DNA from: Streptomyces violascens | GTDB lineage: Bacteria; Actinomycetota; Actinomycetes; Streptomycetales; Streptomycetaceae | NCBI RefSeq assembly: GCF_014649955.1 | Contig: NZ_BMUA01000004.1 | Location: forward strand, 1 to 64,000 | Direction: 5' to 3' | Length of the DNA: 64,000 nucleotides | Part shown: piece by piece, positions 1 through 8,220 of the stretch | How the letters are laid out: the number at the start of each line of letters is the position of its first letter | How positions within the stretch are numbered: the first letter of the stretch is position 1 | The notes under the pieces: model-generated | The model's database searches: none | What the model was told of the DNA's origin: nothing | Seen by the model: the letters and a program-made list of their open reading frames with translations, nothing else | Made by a program: the position numbers and the translations under genes

Positions 1-17
1 GGCCGAGGGCTTGTCCT
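1..17 (+). rRNA. 23S ribosomal RNA, extreme 3' end (partial)
   Basis: The first bases (GGCCGAGGGCTTGTCC) match the terminal strand of actinobacterial 23S rRNA, which pairs with the 5' end of the molecule. The 5S gene 105 bases downstream supports this. The exact mature 3' end cannot be fixed by eye. Positions 18 to 121 are the 23S-5S spacer, containing no tRNA. Confidence 0.6.
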
Positions 18-121
18 CAGTTGCTCGCGTCCACTGTGTTTGTTCTGAAGCAACGAACAGTTGCTGGTTGAGCAGAACCCACTTAATTGAAGAGTGTGCT
101 TGTTCGCTCGAAACCGATAGG

Positions 122-240
122 GTTTCGGTGGTCATAGCGTTAGGGAAACGCCCGGTTACATTCCGAACCCGGAAGCTAAGCCTTTCAGCGCCGATGGTAC
201 TGCAGGGGGGACCCTGTGGGAGAGTAGGACGCCGCCGAAC
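122..240 (+). rRNA. rrf: 5S ribosomal RNA
   Basis: The 119-nt stretch has the actinobacterial 5S hallmarks: the 5' GTTTCGGTGG, the internal CGCCCGGTTACATTCCGAAC loop, the GAAGCTAAGCC helix, GCGCCGATGGTACTGC, and a 3' strand GCCGCCGAAC that pairs with the 5' end. It lies directly behind the 23S tail and ahead of a strong terminator, so this is the end of an rRNA operon transcribed on the plus strand. Ends could be off by one or two bases. Confidence 0.97.
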
Positions 241-248
241 AATATTTC

Positions 249-296
249 AGGACCCTTGGTCCCAGCGTTCACGCTGGGACCAAGGGTCCTTTTGTT
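249..296 (+). terminator. Intrinsic terminator of the rRNA operon
   Basis: A perfect 20-bp inverted repeat (249-268 with 271-290) is followed by the T-rich run TTTGTTTTT. The stem is unusually long and G+C rich with a minimal loop, as expected behind an rRNA operon. It should isolate the next gene from rRNA transcription. Confidence 0.95.
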
Positions 297-376
297 TTTC
301 CGCTTTGCTTTGCCGAAGCGCGTCGGGCAGCCGACTGCGCGAGAATGACTGCAGTACCCGAAGACTAGGAGTCACG

Positions 377-2731
377 ATGTCCACCAACTCTCCCGACGAT
401 CGTCCGGAGCGCGAGTCGCGCCGTCAGGACGGTGGTGACCGGGGCGGCTACCGCGGTGGTCGAGACGACCGCGGTCCGCGTCGTGACAACGACCGGGGTG
501 GTTACGGCGGGCGTCGTGACGACAGCCGTGGTGGCTCCTCCAGCGGCGGTTACCCCCGCCGTGACGACCGCGGCGGCCGTCCCGCCGGCGGTGGCGGTAG
601 CTCGTACGGGCGTCGTGATGACCGTCCGGCTCCGCGTCGTGATGATGACCGTGGTGGGTTCCGTCGCGATGACAGCCGTGGCGGCTCCTCGGGCGGTGGT
701 TTCCGCCGTGACGACAGCCGTGGTGGGTCCTCCGGCGGTGGGTACGGGCGTCGTGATGACCGTCCGGCTCCGCGTCGTGACGATGACCGTGGTGGGTTCC
801 GTCGCGATGACAGCCGTGGTGGGTCCTCCGGCGGTGGGTTCCGCCGTGACGACAGCCGCGGGGGCGGTAGCTCCTACGGGCGTCGTGATGACCGTCCCGC
901 TCCGCGTCGTGATGATGACCGTGGTGGGTTCCGTCGCGATGACAGCCGTGGTGGGTCCTCCGGCGGTGGGTTCCGTCGGGACGACAGCCGTGGCGGCGGT
1001 AGCTCCTACGGCCGTCGCGATGACCGTCTGGCTCCGCGTCGTGATGACGACCGCGGTGGTTTCCGTCGGGACGACAATCGCGGTGGTGGCGGCTCGTACG
1101 GCCGTCGTGACGATCGTCCGGCTCCGCGTCGTGATGATGACCGTGGTGGGTTCCGGCGTGACGACCGGGGCGACCGTGGTGGGTTCTCCGGCGGCGGCTT
1201 CCGGCGTGACGACAACCGTGGCGGCGGCAGCTCCTACGGCCGTCGTGATGACAGCCGTGGTGGTGGCTCGTACGGGCGTCGTGACGATCGTCCGGCTCCG
1301 CGTCGTGACGATGACCGTGATGGGTTCCGTCGCGATGACAGCCGTGGTGGGTCCTCCGGCGGTGGGTTCCGCCGTGACGACAGCCGCGGGGGCGGTAGCT
1401 CGTACGGGCGTCGTGATGACCGGCCGGCTCCGCGTCGTGATGACGAGCGTGGTGGCTCGTACGGGCGTCGGGACGATCGTCCGGCTCCCCGTCGTGACGA
1501 TGACCGCGGTGGATTCCGCCGTGACGACAGCCGTGGCGGCGGTGGCTCGTACGGGCGTCGTGATGACCGGCCGGCTCCGCGTCGTGATGACGAGCGTGGT
1601 GGCTCGTACGGGCGTCGGGACGATCGTCCGGCTCCCCGTCGTGATGACGACCGCGGTGGGTTCCGCCGTGACGACCGGGGCGACCGCGGTGGGTACCGCG
1701 GGCGGAACGACCGGCGGGACGACCGGGGTGGCTACGGGGCGCGTGACGAGCGCGGTGGCTTCGGGCGTCGGGACGACCGGGATCGCGACCGCGACCGCGA
1801 GCCCGTCAAGCGGCTGCCGATCGACGAGGACGTCACCGGCGACGAGATCGACGCGGATGTGCGCCAGGAGCTGATGAGCCTGCCCAAGGGCCTCGCCGAG
1901 GAGGTTGCGTGCAACCTGGTGATGGTCGCGCGGCTCATCGACGAGGAGCCCGAGCAGGCCTACGCCTACTCCCGCATCGCGCTGCGGCTCGCCTCTCGTG
2001 TGGCCGCCGTTCGCGAGGCCGCCGGCTTCGCCGCGTACGCCACGCAGAAGTACTCGGAGGCGCTCGCGGAGTTCCGTGCCGCGCGTCGGATGACCGGCTC
2101 CGTCGAGCTGTGGCCCGTCATGGCGGACTGCGAGCGCGGGCTCGGCCGTCCCGAGCGCGCGCTGGCGATGGCCGGCGAGCCCGAGGTGGCCAAGCTCGAC
2201 AAGGCCGGCCAGGTCGAGATGCGCCTGGTCGCGGCCGGGGCGCGGCGGGACATGGGGCAGCTGGACGCCGCCATCGTGACCCTGCAGAGCCCCGAGCTCG
2301 CGTCGAACTCCGCACAGCCCTGGACCGCGCGACTGCGGTACGCCTACGCCGACGCGCTCCTTGCCGCCGAGCGTGAGGACGAGGCCCGCGAGTGGTTCGC
2401 CAAGGCGCTCGAGGCGGACAAGGAAGGCACGACCGACGCCTCCGACCGGCTCGCCGAGCTCGACGGTATCGACTTCGTCGACGCCATGGTCGAGGACGAC
2501 ATCGAGCCCGACAGCGACATCGACGCCGAGGGTGACCTCGACGAGCCGCGCGTCGAGATCGAGGACGAGCCCGACTTCGACGACGAGGGTGAGGAAGAGG
2601 ACGACTTCGAGGGCGACGACGCCGAGATCGTCCGCGCCGCCGAGGTCGTCGACGCCGACCTGGTGGAGCCCGCGCCGGGCGAGCCCGTCCCGTCGGTCGA
2701 GAAGATCGAGAAGATCGAGAAGGACGCCTGA
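377..2731 (+). CDS. RGG/RDD-repeat protein with a C-terminal helical-repeat (TPR-like) domain
   Basis: A 784-residue protein. The ATG at 377 is chosen because AGGAG (367-371) lies five bases ahead; the frame stays open further upstream only into the rRNA terminator. Residues about 10-475 are almost pure Arg, Gly, Asp and Ser, built from FRRDDSRGG, GRRDD and PAPRRDD units, the kind of disordered RGG-type sequence that binds RNA in other proteins. Residues about 480-690 form an alpha-helical region with TPR-like spacing (AEEVACNLVMVARLIDEEPE, then EPEQAYAYSRIALRLASR). The last 80 residues are strongly acidic. No catalytic motif is visible. It sits alone between two terminators, right behind the rRNA operon. 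A role in RNA or ribosome biology is an inference from composition only. Confidence 0.85.
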   Translation: MSTNSPDDRPERESRRQDGGDRGGYRGGRDDRGPRRDNDRGGYGGRRDDSRGGSSSGGYPRRDDRGGRPAGGGGSSYGRRDDRPAPRRDDDRGGFRRDDSRGGSSGGGFRRDDSRGGSSGGGYGRRDDRPAPRRDDDRGGFRRDDSRGGSSGGGFRRDDSRGGGSSYGRRDDRPAPRRDDDRGGFRRDDSRGGSSGGGFRRDDSRGGGSSYGRRDDRLAPRRDDDRGGFRRDDNRGGGGSYGRRDDRPAPRRDDDRGGFRRDDRGDRGGFSGGGFRRDDNRGGGSSYGRRDDSRGGGSYGRRDDRPAPRRDDDRDGFRRDDSRGGSSGGGFRRDDSRGGGSSYGRRDDRPAPRRDDERGGSYGRRDDRPAPRRDDDRGGFRRDDSRGGGGSYGRRDDRPAPRRDDERGGSYGRRDDRPAPRRDDDRGGFRRDDRGDRGGYRGRNDRRDDRGGYGARDERGGFGRRDDRDRDRDREPVKRLPIDEDVTGDEIDADVRQELMSLPKGLAEEVACNLVMVARLIDEEPEQAYAYSRIALRLASRVAAVREAAGFAAYATQKYSEALAEFRAARRMTGSVELWPVMADCERGLGRPERALAMAGEPEVAKLDKAGQVEMRLVAAGARRDMGQLDAAIVTLQSPELASNSAQPWTARLRYAYADALLAAEREDEAREWFAKALEADKEGTTDASDRLAELDGIDFVDAMVEDDIEPDSDIDAEGDLDEPRVEIEDEPDFDDEGEEEDDFEGDDAEIVRAAEVVDADLVEPAPGEPVPSVEKIEKIEKDA
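608..1700 (+). repeat. In-gene tandem repeat coding for GRRDDRPAPRRDD units
   Basis: About 1.1 kb of imperfect tandem repeats inside the preceding gene. Ten copies of the core GRRDDR(P/L)APRRDD alternate with spacers of variable length built from FRRDDSRGG and SSGGG. DNA copies are nearly identical over long runs, so slippage or recombination should change copy number without breaking the frame. Confidence 0.9.
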
Positions 2732-2781
2732 CGTCTGGCAAAGGACGTCCGACGCCTGACGTCTGACAAGTGAAGTGAAAG

Positions 2782-2818
2782 GAGGCGGTGCCCCACCCGG
2801 GGCACCGCCTCTTTTTTT
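2782..2818. terminator. Terminator shared by convergent genes
   Basis: A 13-bp perfect stem (2782-2794 with 2799-2811), loop ACCC, is followed on the plus strand by seven T residues. It lies between the stop of the RGG-repeat gene and the stop of the minus-strand DUF1015 gene. The U-tract serves the plus-strand gene; the stem can act for both. Confidence 0.93.
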
Positions 2819-2821
2819 GTG

Positions 2822-4105
2822 TCAGTTCACGGTCAGGCTGCGCAGCACCAGGCCCGTTGCCGGCTTCGGGCCGAACGACGTCGACTTGCGGGGCATCGTG
2901 ACGCCCTGGCGGGCCAGGTCCCGGACGACTTCCTCGCGTACGGGATGCATCAGGACCGCCGTCTTGTTGTGGCGTTCCGCCTGCTCGACGGCCGCGGCCG
3001 TGTCGTGGATGTACGCGATGTCGTCGGGCGTGTCCGGGATGCGCCAGATCTCGTCGAGCAGGGTCGAGTGCAGGACCGTCGCGTCCAGTGAGCGCCAGGC
3101 CGGCGGCCGGTCGGCCCGGATCGTACGGGCGAGCAGTGCCTCGTCCGGGCGGTCCAGGAGGTGGAAGCGGCCGTCGCCCGCGAGCAGGAAGGCGTTGCTC
3201 TCGGACGCCGCTTCGCTCAGCGCCTCCAGGGCGCGGGCGAGCGGGACGTCGAGCGTGCGGATGCGGAAGGCGTCCGAATCCGTGACCGCGGCCAGGGCCT
3301 TGGCCACCGGGAGGCGGTGCAGGAGGCGGTGGATCGCGCGGACCCGCAGTGGGTAGCGGGCGGTGTCGACGAGCAGGACCAGGCCGAAGTCCCAGGGGCC
3401 CGGCGAGCTCTGTTCGTCGCGCAGGCGCAGGTAGGTGGCCCAGCGGTGGTGGCCGTCGGCGATGACCGCCTGGTGGGCCGTGAGGTCGGCCTGGACCTCC
3501 GCGAGATCGGCCGGATCCGTGAGTGCCCACAGGCGGTGGCGGAAACCGTCCTCCGTGGTGGTGCGCAGGAGCGGCTCGCGCAGGATGGCGCGGTCGATGA
3601 CGGCGGTCGCGCCGGTCGGGGTGCTGTTGCCGTGGTAGGTCAGGAGCAGTGGTTCGAGGTGGGCGGCGGTGGTGCGCATGAGGTCCGCGCGGTCCTCGAC
3701 CACGTGCGGCATCACGTCCTCGTGCGGCAGGACGATGCCGGCGGCTGGCTCGGACAGGGCGAGCGCCCCGATGAGACCGCGCTGCAGTATGCCGTCGCCC
3801 TCCTGCTCGTAGACGTACAGGGCCGGCTCGGGATCCGGGGCGAGGACGCCCTCGTCGAGCCAGTCGTCCAGGGTCAGGGCGGCCTTCCGGTTGCGGGCGG
3901 CCGGGGAGGACGCCTGCGGGAGGATCAGCCGGACGATGTTGTAGGGATCCGCCGACTCCAGGTGCAGCAGCCCGTCGGGGCGTACGACCACGTCGTACGG
4001 CGGTGAGGTCACCGCGGCGAGGCTGCCCACCCGCTCGGGAACATAGCGCAGTCCGCGGAACGGGATCAGGCGCAGCCCGAGGTCCGCACGCCCAGTTGTG
4101 CTCAT
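2822..4105 (-). CDS. DUF1015 family protein
   Basis: A 427-residue protein that starts MSTTGRADLGLRLIPFRGLR, the usual opening of the DUF1015 family, followed by the characteristic SPPYDVV segment near residue 35. The family is about 400-430 residues long, so this copy is complete. Its biochemical function is not established. The motifs DGHHRW (near residue 220) and PHEDVMPHVVEDRADLMR (near 125) are the conserved His/Asp-rich blocks of the family and suggest a metal or nucleotide site; this is inference. A longer frame exists upstream, but it runs antisense into the HAD gene and lacks family similarity. The gene is convergent with the RGG-repeat gene and divergent from the phosphatase gene. 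Confidence 0.85.
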   Translation of the reverse strand: MSTTGRADLGLRLIPFRGLRYVPERVGSLAAVTSPPYDVVVRPDGLLHLESADPYNIVRLILPQASSPAARNRKAALTLDDWLDEGVLAPDPEPALYVYEQEGDGILQRGLIGALALSEPAAGIVLPHEDVMPHVVEDRADLMRTTAAHLEPLLLTYHGNSTPTGATAVIDRAILREPLLRTTTEDGFRHRLWALTDPADLAEVQADLTAHQAVIADGHHRWATYLRLRDEQSSPGPWDFGLVLLVDTARYPLRVRAIHRLLHRLPVAKALAAVTDSDAFRIRTLDVPLARALEALSEAASESNAFLLAGDGRFHLLDRPDEALLARTIRADRPPAWRSLDATVLHSTLLDEIWRIPDTPDDIAYIHDTAAAVEQAERHNKTAVLMHPVREEVVRDLARQGVTMPRKSTSFGPKPATGLVLRSLTVN

Positions 4106-4177
4106 CTGTGCATCGTATGTGGGAGACGGGCATGCGCGATGATCGGGGGGAGAGCATCGAACAAGGAGTGGATGAAG

Positions 4178-5206
4178 ATGAGCCAGACCGGCCGGATCAT
4201 GCCGAGCGGCAGCCAGCGGGCGCTGAACGAGGCGTACGACACGGCCCTGCTGGATCTGGACGGGGTGGTCTACGCGGGCGGTGCGGCGATCGCGCATGCC
4301 GTCGATGCGCTCGCCGTGGCGCGGGACGGCGGGATGCATCTCGCCTACGTGACCAACAACGCGCTGCGGACGCCGGACGCGGTGGCCGCGCACCTCACCG
4401 AGCTCGGCGTGCCCGCCGAGCCGGCCGATGTGATCACCTCCGCGCAGGCGGTGGCCCGGCTCATCGCCGATCAACTCCCGCAGGGGTCAAGGGTGTTGCT
4501 CATCGGCGGCGAGGGGCTGCGGGTCGCGCTGATCGAGCGCGGGCTCGTGCCGGTGGAGTCGGCCGACGACGATCCGGCGGCCGTGGTGCAGGGGTACGGC
4601 GGCCCGGACATCACCTGGGCGCGGTTCGCGGAGGCCTCGTACGCGGTGGCCCGCGGGGTGCCGTGGTTCGCCTCCAACACCGATCTGACGATTCCGAGCG
4701 GGCGGGGGATCGCGCCCGGCAACGGCGCCGCGGTCGAGGTCGTCCGGATCGCGACCGGCGCCGAGCCCCAGGTGGCGGGCAAGCCGCTGCCCCCGATGCA
4801 CCGCGAGACGGTGCTGCGGACCGGCGCCGAGCGGCCGCTGGTGGTGGGGGACCGGCTCGACACGGACATCGAGGGCGCGTTCAACGGCGGCGTCGACTCG
4901 CTGCTCGTGCTGACCGGGGTCACCGATGCCGCGCAGCTCCTGGCCGCGCGGCCGGAGCACCGGCCCACCTTCGTCGACGCGGATCTGCGCGGCCTGCTGA
5001 CCGGGCAGCCCGAAGTGGCCCGGAAGGAGGACGGGTTCGTGTGCGGCGGGTGGACCGCGTCCGTTGCCGACGGGGCGTTTGCGCTCGACGGGGACGGGGA
5101 GGCGATGGACGGGCTGCGGGCGCTGTGCGCGGCCGCCTGGACCCAGGCCGGCGACGGGGTGTGCGATCTCGACCCGTCGAAGGTGCTGGAGCTGCTGGGG
5201 CTCTGA
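4178..5206 (+). CDS. HAD-IIA family sugar/nucleotide phosphatase (NagD-like)
   Basis: A 342-residue HAD hydrolase. Motif I is LLDLDGVVYAGG (near residue 24), with nucleophile and acid Asp. Motif II is YVTNNALRTP, and motif III/IV is VVGDRLDTDIEGAFNGG near residue 226. The C2-type cap between them places it in subfamily IIA with NagD and p-nitrophenyl phosphatases. Substrates in the family are small phosphorylated metabolites; the exact one is unknown. About 60 extra C-terminal residues (WTASVADGAFALDGDGEAMD and beyond) follow the usual fold. ATG 4178 is preferred because AAGGAG at 4163-4168 is nine bases ahead; ATG 4172 is an alternative. Confidence 0.88.
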   Translation: MSQTGRIMPSGSQRALNEAYDTALLDLDGVVYAGGAAIAHAVDALAVARDGGMHLAYVTNNALRTPDAVAAHLTELGVPAEPADVITSAQAVARLIADQLPQGSRVLLIGGEGLRVALIERGLVPVESADDDPAAVVQGYGGPDITWARFAEASYAVARGVPWFASNTDLTIPSGRGIAPGNGAAVEVVRIATGAEPQVAGKPLPPMHRETVLRTGAERPLVVGDRLDTDIEGAFNGGVDSLLVLTGVTDAAQLLAARPEHRPTFVDADLRGLLTGQPEVARKEDGFVCGGWTASVADGAFALDGDGEAMDGLRALCAAAWTQAGDGVCDLDPSKVLELLGL

Positions 5207-5241
5207 GCTGCTTGAACCCGGGGGCGGGCTCGGCTGAATGC

Positions 5242-5261
5242 AGGGTAGGCTAGCCTAACTT
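5242..5261 (+). promoter_or_regulatory. Iron box (DmdR1/IdeR-type operator)
   Basis: The perfect 12-bp palindrome TAGGCTAGCCTA (5246-5257) lies inside a 19-20 bp stretch resembling the actinobacterial iron box TTAGGTTAGGCTAACCTAA. It ends three bases before the GTG start of the first permease gene. Bound Fe2+-DmdR1 would therefore cover the promoter and ribosome-loading region. The downstream genes are iron-siderophore transporters, which fits. Confidence 0.85.
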
Positions 5262-5264
5262 GTC

Positions 5265-6323
5265 GTGTTGGTAGACAGTCCTCCTCAGCCGCGCGACGGG
5301 ACCACGTCCGCGCCCCCGGCCCCGACGGCCAGGCGCCGTACGCTACGAGCCGCCGGTCTGGTCGTGTCCGTGGGCGCCCTGGCGCTCGTAGCCGTCGCCA
5401 GCATCGCCGTCGGCGCGAAACCCATGCCGCTCGGCGACGTCTGGCACGGCCTCTTCCACGCCTCCGGCACCGCCAACGACGTCCTCATCCACGACGTACG
5501 GGTGCCGCGGACGCTGCTCGGGCTGCTCGTCGGGGCCGCGCTCGGGCTGGCCGGCGCGGTCATGCAGGCGCTCACCCGCAATCCGCTCGCCGAACCCGGC
5601 ATCCTCGGGGTCAACGCGGGAGCGGCGGCCGCGGTGGTCTCCGCGATCAGCTTCCTCGGGGTCAACTCCCTCACGGGGTATGTGTGGTTCGCCTTCCTGG
5701 GCGCGGGTGTCGTGTCGGCCGCGGTGTACCTGCTCGGCGGCAGCCGGGCCGCCACCCCAGTGCGGCTCGCGCTCGCGGGGACGGCGGCGAGCGCCGCGCT
5801 CTACGGCTACATCAACGCCATACAGCTCACCGACTCCACCGCTCTCGACCAGCTGAGGTTCTGGCAGGTCGGCTCGCTGGCCACGGCGGACATGGCGACC
5901 GTCACCAAGGTCGCGCCGTTCATCCTCGTCGGGCTCGTCGTCGCCCTGCTGCTCGCGCGGCCGCTCAACGCGATGGCCATGGGCGACGACACCGCCCGCG
6001 CGCTCGGCGCCCGTCTCACCCGGACCCGCATCACGTCGATGGCCGTGATCACCCTGCTGTGCGGGGCCGCGACCGCCGCGTGCGGGCCCATCGTGTTCAT
6101 CGGGCTCATGGTCCCGCACATCGTCCGGGCCATCACCGGGCCCGACCTGCGCTGGATCCTGCCGTACGCGGCCGTGCTCTCGCCCGTGCTGCTGCTCGGC
6201 TCCGACGTGGTCGGGCGGGTCATCACGCGGCCCGGCGAACTCCAGGTCGGCATCGTCACCGCGCTCATCGGCGGGCCCGTCTTCATCTGTCTCGTACGCC
6301 GCAAGAGGATGGCCCAGCTGTGA
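5265..6323 (+). CDS. FecCD-family iron-siderophore ABC transporter permease
   Basis: A 352-residue integral membrane protein of the FecCD/BtuC type with about nine to ten hydrophobic segments. Family signatures include VRVPRTLLGLLVGAALGLAG (near 80), QALTRNPLAEPGILGVNAGA (near 101) and the cytoplasmic coupling-helix region TRITSMAVITLLCGAATAACGPIVFIGLMVPH (about 250-280). It forms one half of a heterodimeric channel that imports ferric siderophores using the ATPase two genes down. The GTG start sits just behind the iron box and there is no Shine-Dalgarno sequence between them, so the mRNA may be leaderless. Its stop overlaps the start of the next permease (GTGA). Confidence 0.93.
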   Translation: MLVDSPPQPRDGTTSAPPAPTARRRTLRAAGLVVSVGALALVAVASIAVGAKPMPLGDVWHGLFHASGTANDVLIHDVRVPRTLLGLLVGAALGLAGAVMQALTRNPLAEPGILGVNAGAAAAVVSAISFLGVNSLTGYVWFAFLGAGVVSAAVYLLGGSRAATPVRLALAGTAASAALYGYINAIQLTDSTALDQLRFWQVGSLATADMATVTKVAPFILVGLVVALLLARPLNAMAMGDDTARALGARLTRTRITSMAVITLLCGAATAACGPIVFIGLMVPHIVRAITGPDLRWILPYAAVLSPVLLLGSDVVGRVITRPGELQVGIVTALIGGPVFICLVRRKRMAQL

Positions 6324-7348
6324 AGGCGATACGTATCCCCGGCGGCCTCTCCTTCCGGGCCGAGCCGCGCGCGCTCGCCGTGATCTGCGGGCTCACCGTT
6401 CTCGCGCTCGCGGCCGGCGTCGTCCTGATCGGCACCGGCGACTTCTCGATCGGCCCCGCCGACGTCGTGAGCAGCCTGCTCGGCTCCGGCACGCCCGCGC
6501 AGGACTTCATCGTCAACGAGCTGCGGCTGCCGCGCGTGCTCGTGGCACTCCTCGTGGGCGCCTCGCTCGGGATCTCGGGGGCGCTGTTCCAGTCCATCTC
6601 CCGCAATCCGCTGGGCAGTCCGGACGTCATCGGCTTCGGGCAGGGCTCCTCGGTCGGCGCGCTCACGGTCATCGTGTTCTTCCAGGGCGGCGCGGTCGCG
6701 GTCTCGTTCGGCGCGCTGGTCGGCGGGCTCGCGACCGGGATCGCCGTCTACCTCCTGGCCTGGAAGAAGGGCGTGCACGGCTACCGGCTCGTGCTTGTCG
6801 GCATCGGCGCGGCAGCGATGCTCACCGCCTGCATTCACTACCTGCTCACCAAGTCGACCCTGGTCGACGCCACCCGCGCGACGGTCTGGCTCACCGGCTC
6901 CCTCGACGGGCGCGACTGGGCCCAGGTCCGGCCGCTGTTCGTGCTGTTCGTGGTGCTGCTTCCGGTGGTCCTCGGGTACGGGCGGCCGCTGAGGATGCTG
7001 GAGATGGGCGACGACGCGGCGTACGCGCTCGGCGTGCCGGTGCAGCGGACCCGTACCGTCCTGATGCTCGGCGCGGTGCTGTTGAACGCCTCCGCGACCG
7101 CGGCCGCCGGGCCCATCTCCTTCGTCGCGCTGACCGCGCCGCAGCTGGCCCGTCGCCTCACCCGCGCGACCGGGCCGAACATCCTCGCCTCCGCGTGCAT
7201 GGGCGCTGCCCTGCTGGTCGTCGCCGACTGGGCGGCACAGCGGCTGTTCGGCGAGAGCACGCTGCCGGTGGGGGTGCTCACCGGGATGGTCGGCGGCGTC
7301 TATCTGCTCTGGCTCCTCGTCACCGAGCGCAGGGCGGGCCGCATATGA
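6320..7348 (+). CDS. FecCD-family iron-siderophore ABC transporter permease (second subunit)
   Basis: A 342-residue FecCD permease, paralogous to the preceding one. Conserved blocks are NELRLPRVLVALLVGASLG (near 65), FQSISRNPLGSPDVIGFGQG (near 90) and PISFVALTAPQLARRLTR (near 260). The GTG at 6320 overlaps the upstream stop by four bases, so translation is coupled. Together the two permeases should form the membrane channel for a ferric siderophore. Its own stop overlaps the ATPase start (ATGA). Confidence 0.93.
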   Translation: MKAIRIPGGLSFRAEPRALAVICGLTVLALAAGVVLIGTGDFSIGPADVVSSLLGSGTPAQDFIVNELRLPRVLVALLVGASLGISGALFQSISRNPLGSPDVIGFGQGSSVGALTVIVFFQGGAVAVSFGALVGGLATGIAVYLLAWKKGVHGYRLVLVGIGAAAMLTACIHYLLTKSTLVDATRATVWLTGSLDGRDWAQVRPLFVLFVVLLPVVLGYGRPLRMLEMGDDAAYALGVPVQRTRTVLMLGAVLLNASATAAAGPISFVALTAPQLARRLTRATGPNILASACMGAALLVVADWAAQRLFGESTLPVGVLTGMVGGVYLLWLLVTERRAGRI

Positions 7349-8220
7349 GCAGCCGACCCGCGACGCCCACCACCCCCAACTCTCTTGCGGATCACGGCAC
7401 TTCACCCAGGAGTACGAGCATGCAGCGCCTCAGCGCCGAATCGGTCACCCTCGGCTACGACCAGCGGGTGATCGCCAAGGACCTGTCGGTCGAGATCCCG
7501 GACAACTCCTTCACGGTGATCGTCGGGCCCAACGCGTGCGGCAAGTCGACCCTGCTGCGCGCCCTGTCCCGGATGCTCAAGCCGGACCGGGGGCGGGTGC
7601 TGCTCGACGGGCAGAGCATCCACGCGCTGCCCGCGAAGAAGGTCGCCAGGACGCTCGGGCTGCTCCCGCAGTCCTCCATCGCGCCGGACGGGATCACGGT
7701 GGGGGACCTCGTGGCGCGCGGGCGCTATCCGCACCAGGGGCTGCTGCGGCAGTGGTCGCCCGAGGACGAGCGGATCGTCCAGGAGTCCATGGACGCGACC
7801 GGGGTCGGCGGGCTCGGTGAGCGGTACGTCGACGAGCTGTCCGGGGGGCAGCGGCAGCGGGTCTGGATCGCCATGGCGCTCGCTCAGCAGACGCCGTTGC
7901 TGCTGCTCGACGAGCCGACGACGTTTCTGGACATCCAGCACCAGATCGAGGTGCTGGACCTTTGCGCTCAGCTCCATGAGTCGCAGGGGCGGACGCTGGT
8001 GGCCGTGCTGCACGATCTCAACCAGGCGGCTCGGTACGCCTCTCACCTCATCGCCATGAGGGAGGGGGAGGTGGTGGCTTCGGGGGAGCCGGGTTCCGTG
8101 GTCACGGCGGAGCTGGTCGAGCGGGTGTTCGGGGTGCGGTGTCAGGTGATTCCGGATCCGGAGACGGGGACGCCGCTGGTGGTGCCGGCGGCGCCTCGGC
8201 GTGGGGCTCCGGTGGGCTGA
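7345..8220 (+). CDS. Iron-siderophore ABC transporter ATP-binding protein
   Basis: ABC ATPase of the FepC/FecE type, 291 residues from ATG 7345. Walker A is GPNACGKST, the signature is DELSGGQRQRVWIAMALAQQ, Walker B is LLLLDEPTTFLD, and the H-loop His is in VLHDLNQAARYA. It powers the two permeases upstream. Two starts are possible: ATG 7345 overlaps the permease stop (ATGA) and gives a 25-residue Ser/Thr/Pro-rich leader; ATG 7420 has a better ribosome site (AGGAG 7408-7412, seven bases ahead) and begins at the conserved fold. No substrate-binding lipoprotein gene lies in the operon. Confidence 0.93.
   Translation: MSSRPATPTTPNSLADHGTSPRSTSMQRLSAESVTLGYDQRVIAKDLSVEIPDNSFTVIVGPNACGKSTLLRALSRMLKPDRGRVLLDGQSIHALPAKKVARTLGLLPQSSIAPDGITVGDLVARGRYPHQGLLRQWSPEDERIVQESMDATGVGGLGERYVDELSGGQRQRVWIAMALAQQTPLLLLDEPTTFLDIQHQIEVLDLCAQLHESQGRTLVAVLHDLNQAARYASHLIAMREGEVVASGEPGSVVTAELVERVFGVRCQVIPDPETGTPLVVPAAPRRGAPVG

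Noticed and set aside
608..1700. CRISPR-like regularity of the tandem repeats in the first gene
   Set aside because: Repeats are in frame, lack unique spacers of constant size and encode protein.
432..1874. A long second open frame of 480 codons over the repeat region
   Set aside because: It is a shadow of the Arg/Gly/Asp repeats in another frame, composed of Val/Thr/Ala runs, with no ribosome site.
2118..4157. A 679-codon antisense open frame across two genes
   Set aside because: High G+C leaves long open frames. It covers the DUF1015 gene in another frame, has low-complexity Arg/Pro composition and no domain.
5684..6319. Fusion of the second FecCD permease with an upstream 212-residue extension
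   Set aside because: The extension overlaps the first permease in another frame and is Arg/His-rich; GTG 6320 is the coupled start.
7345..7419. Certain assignment of the ATPase start at 7345
   Set aside because: ATG 7420 has the better ribosome site, so the longer start is given only as one of two options.
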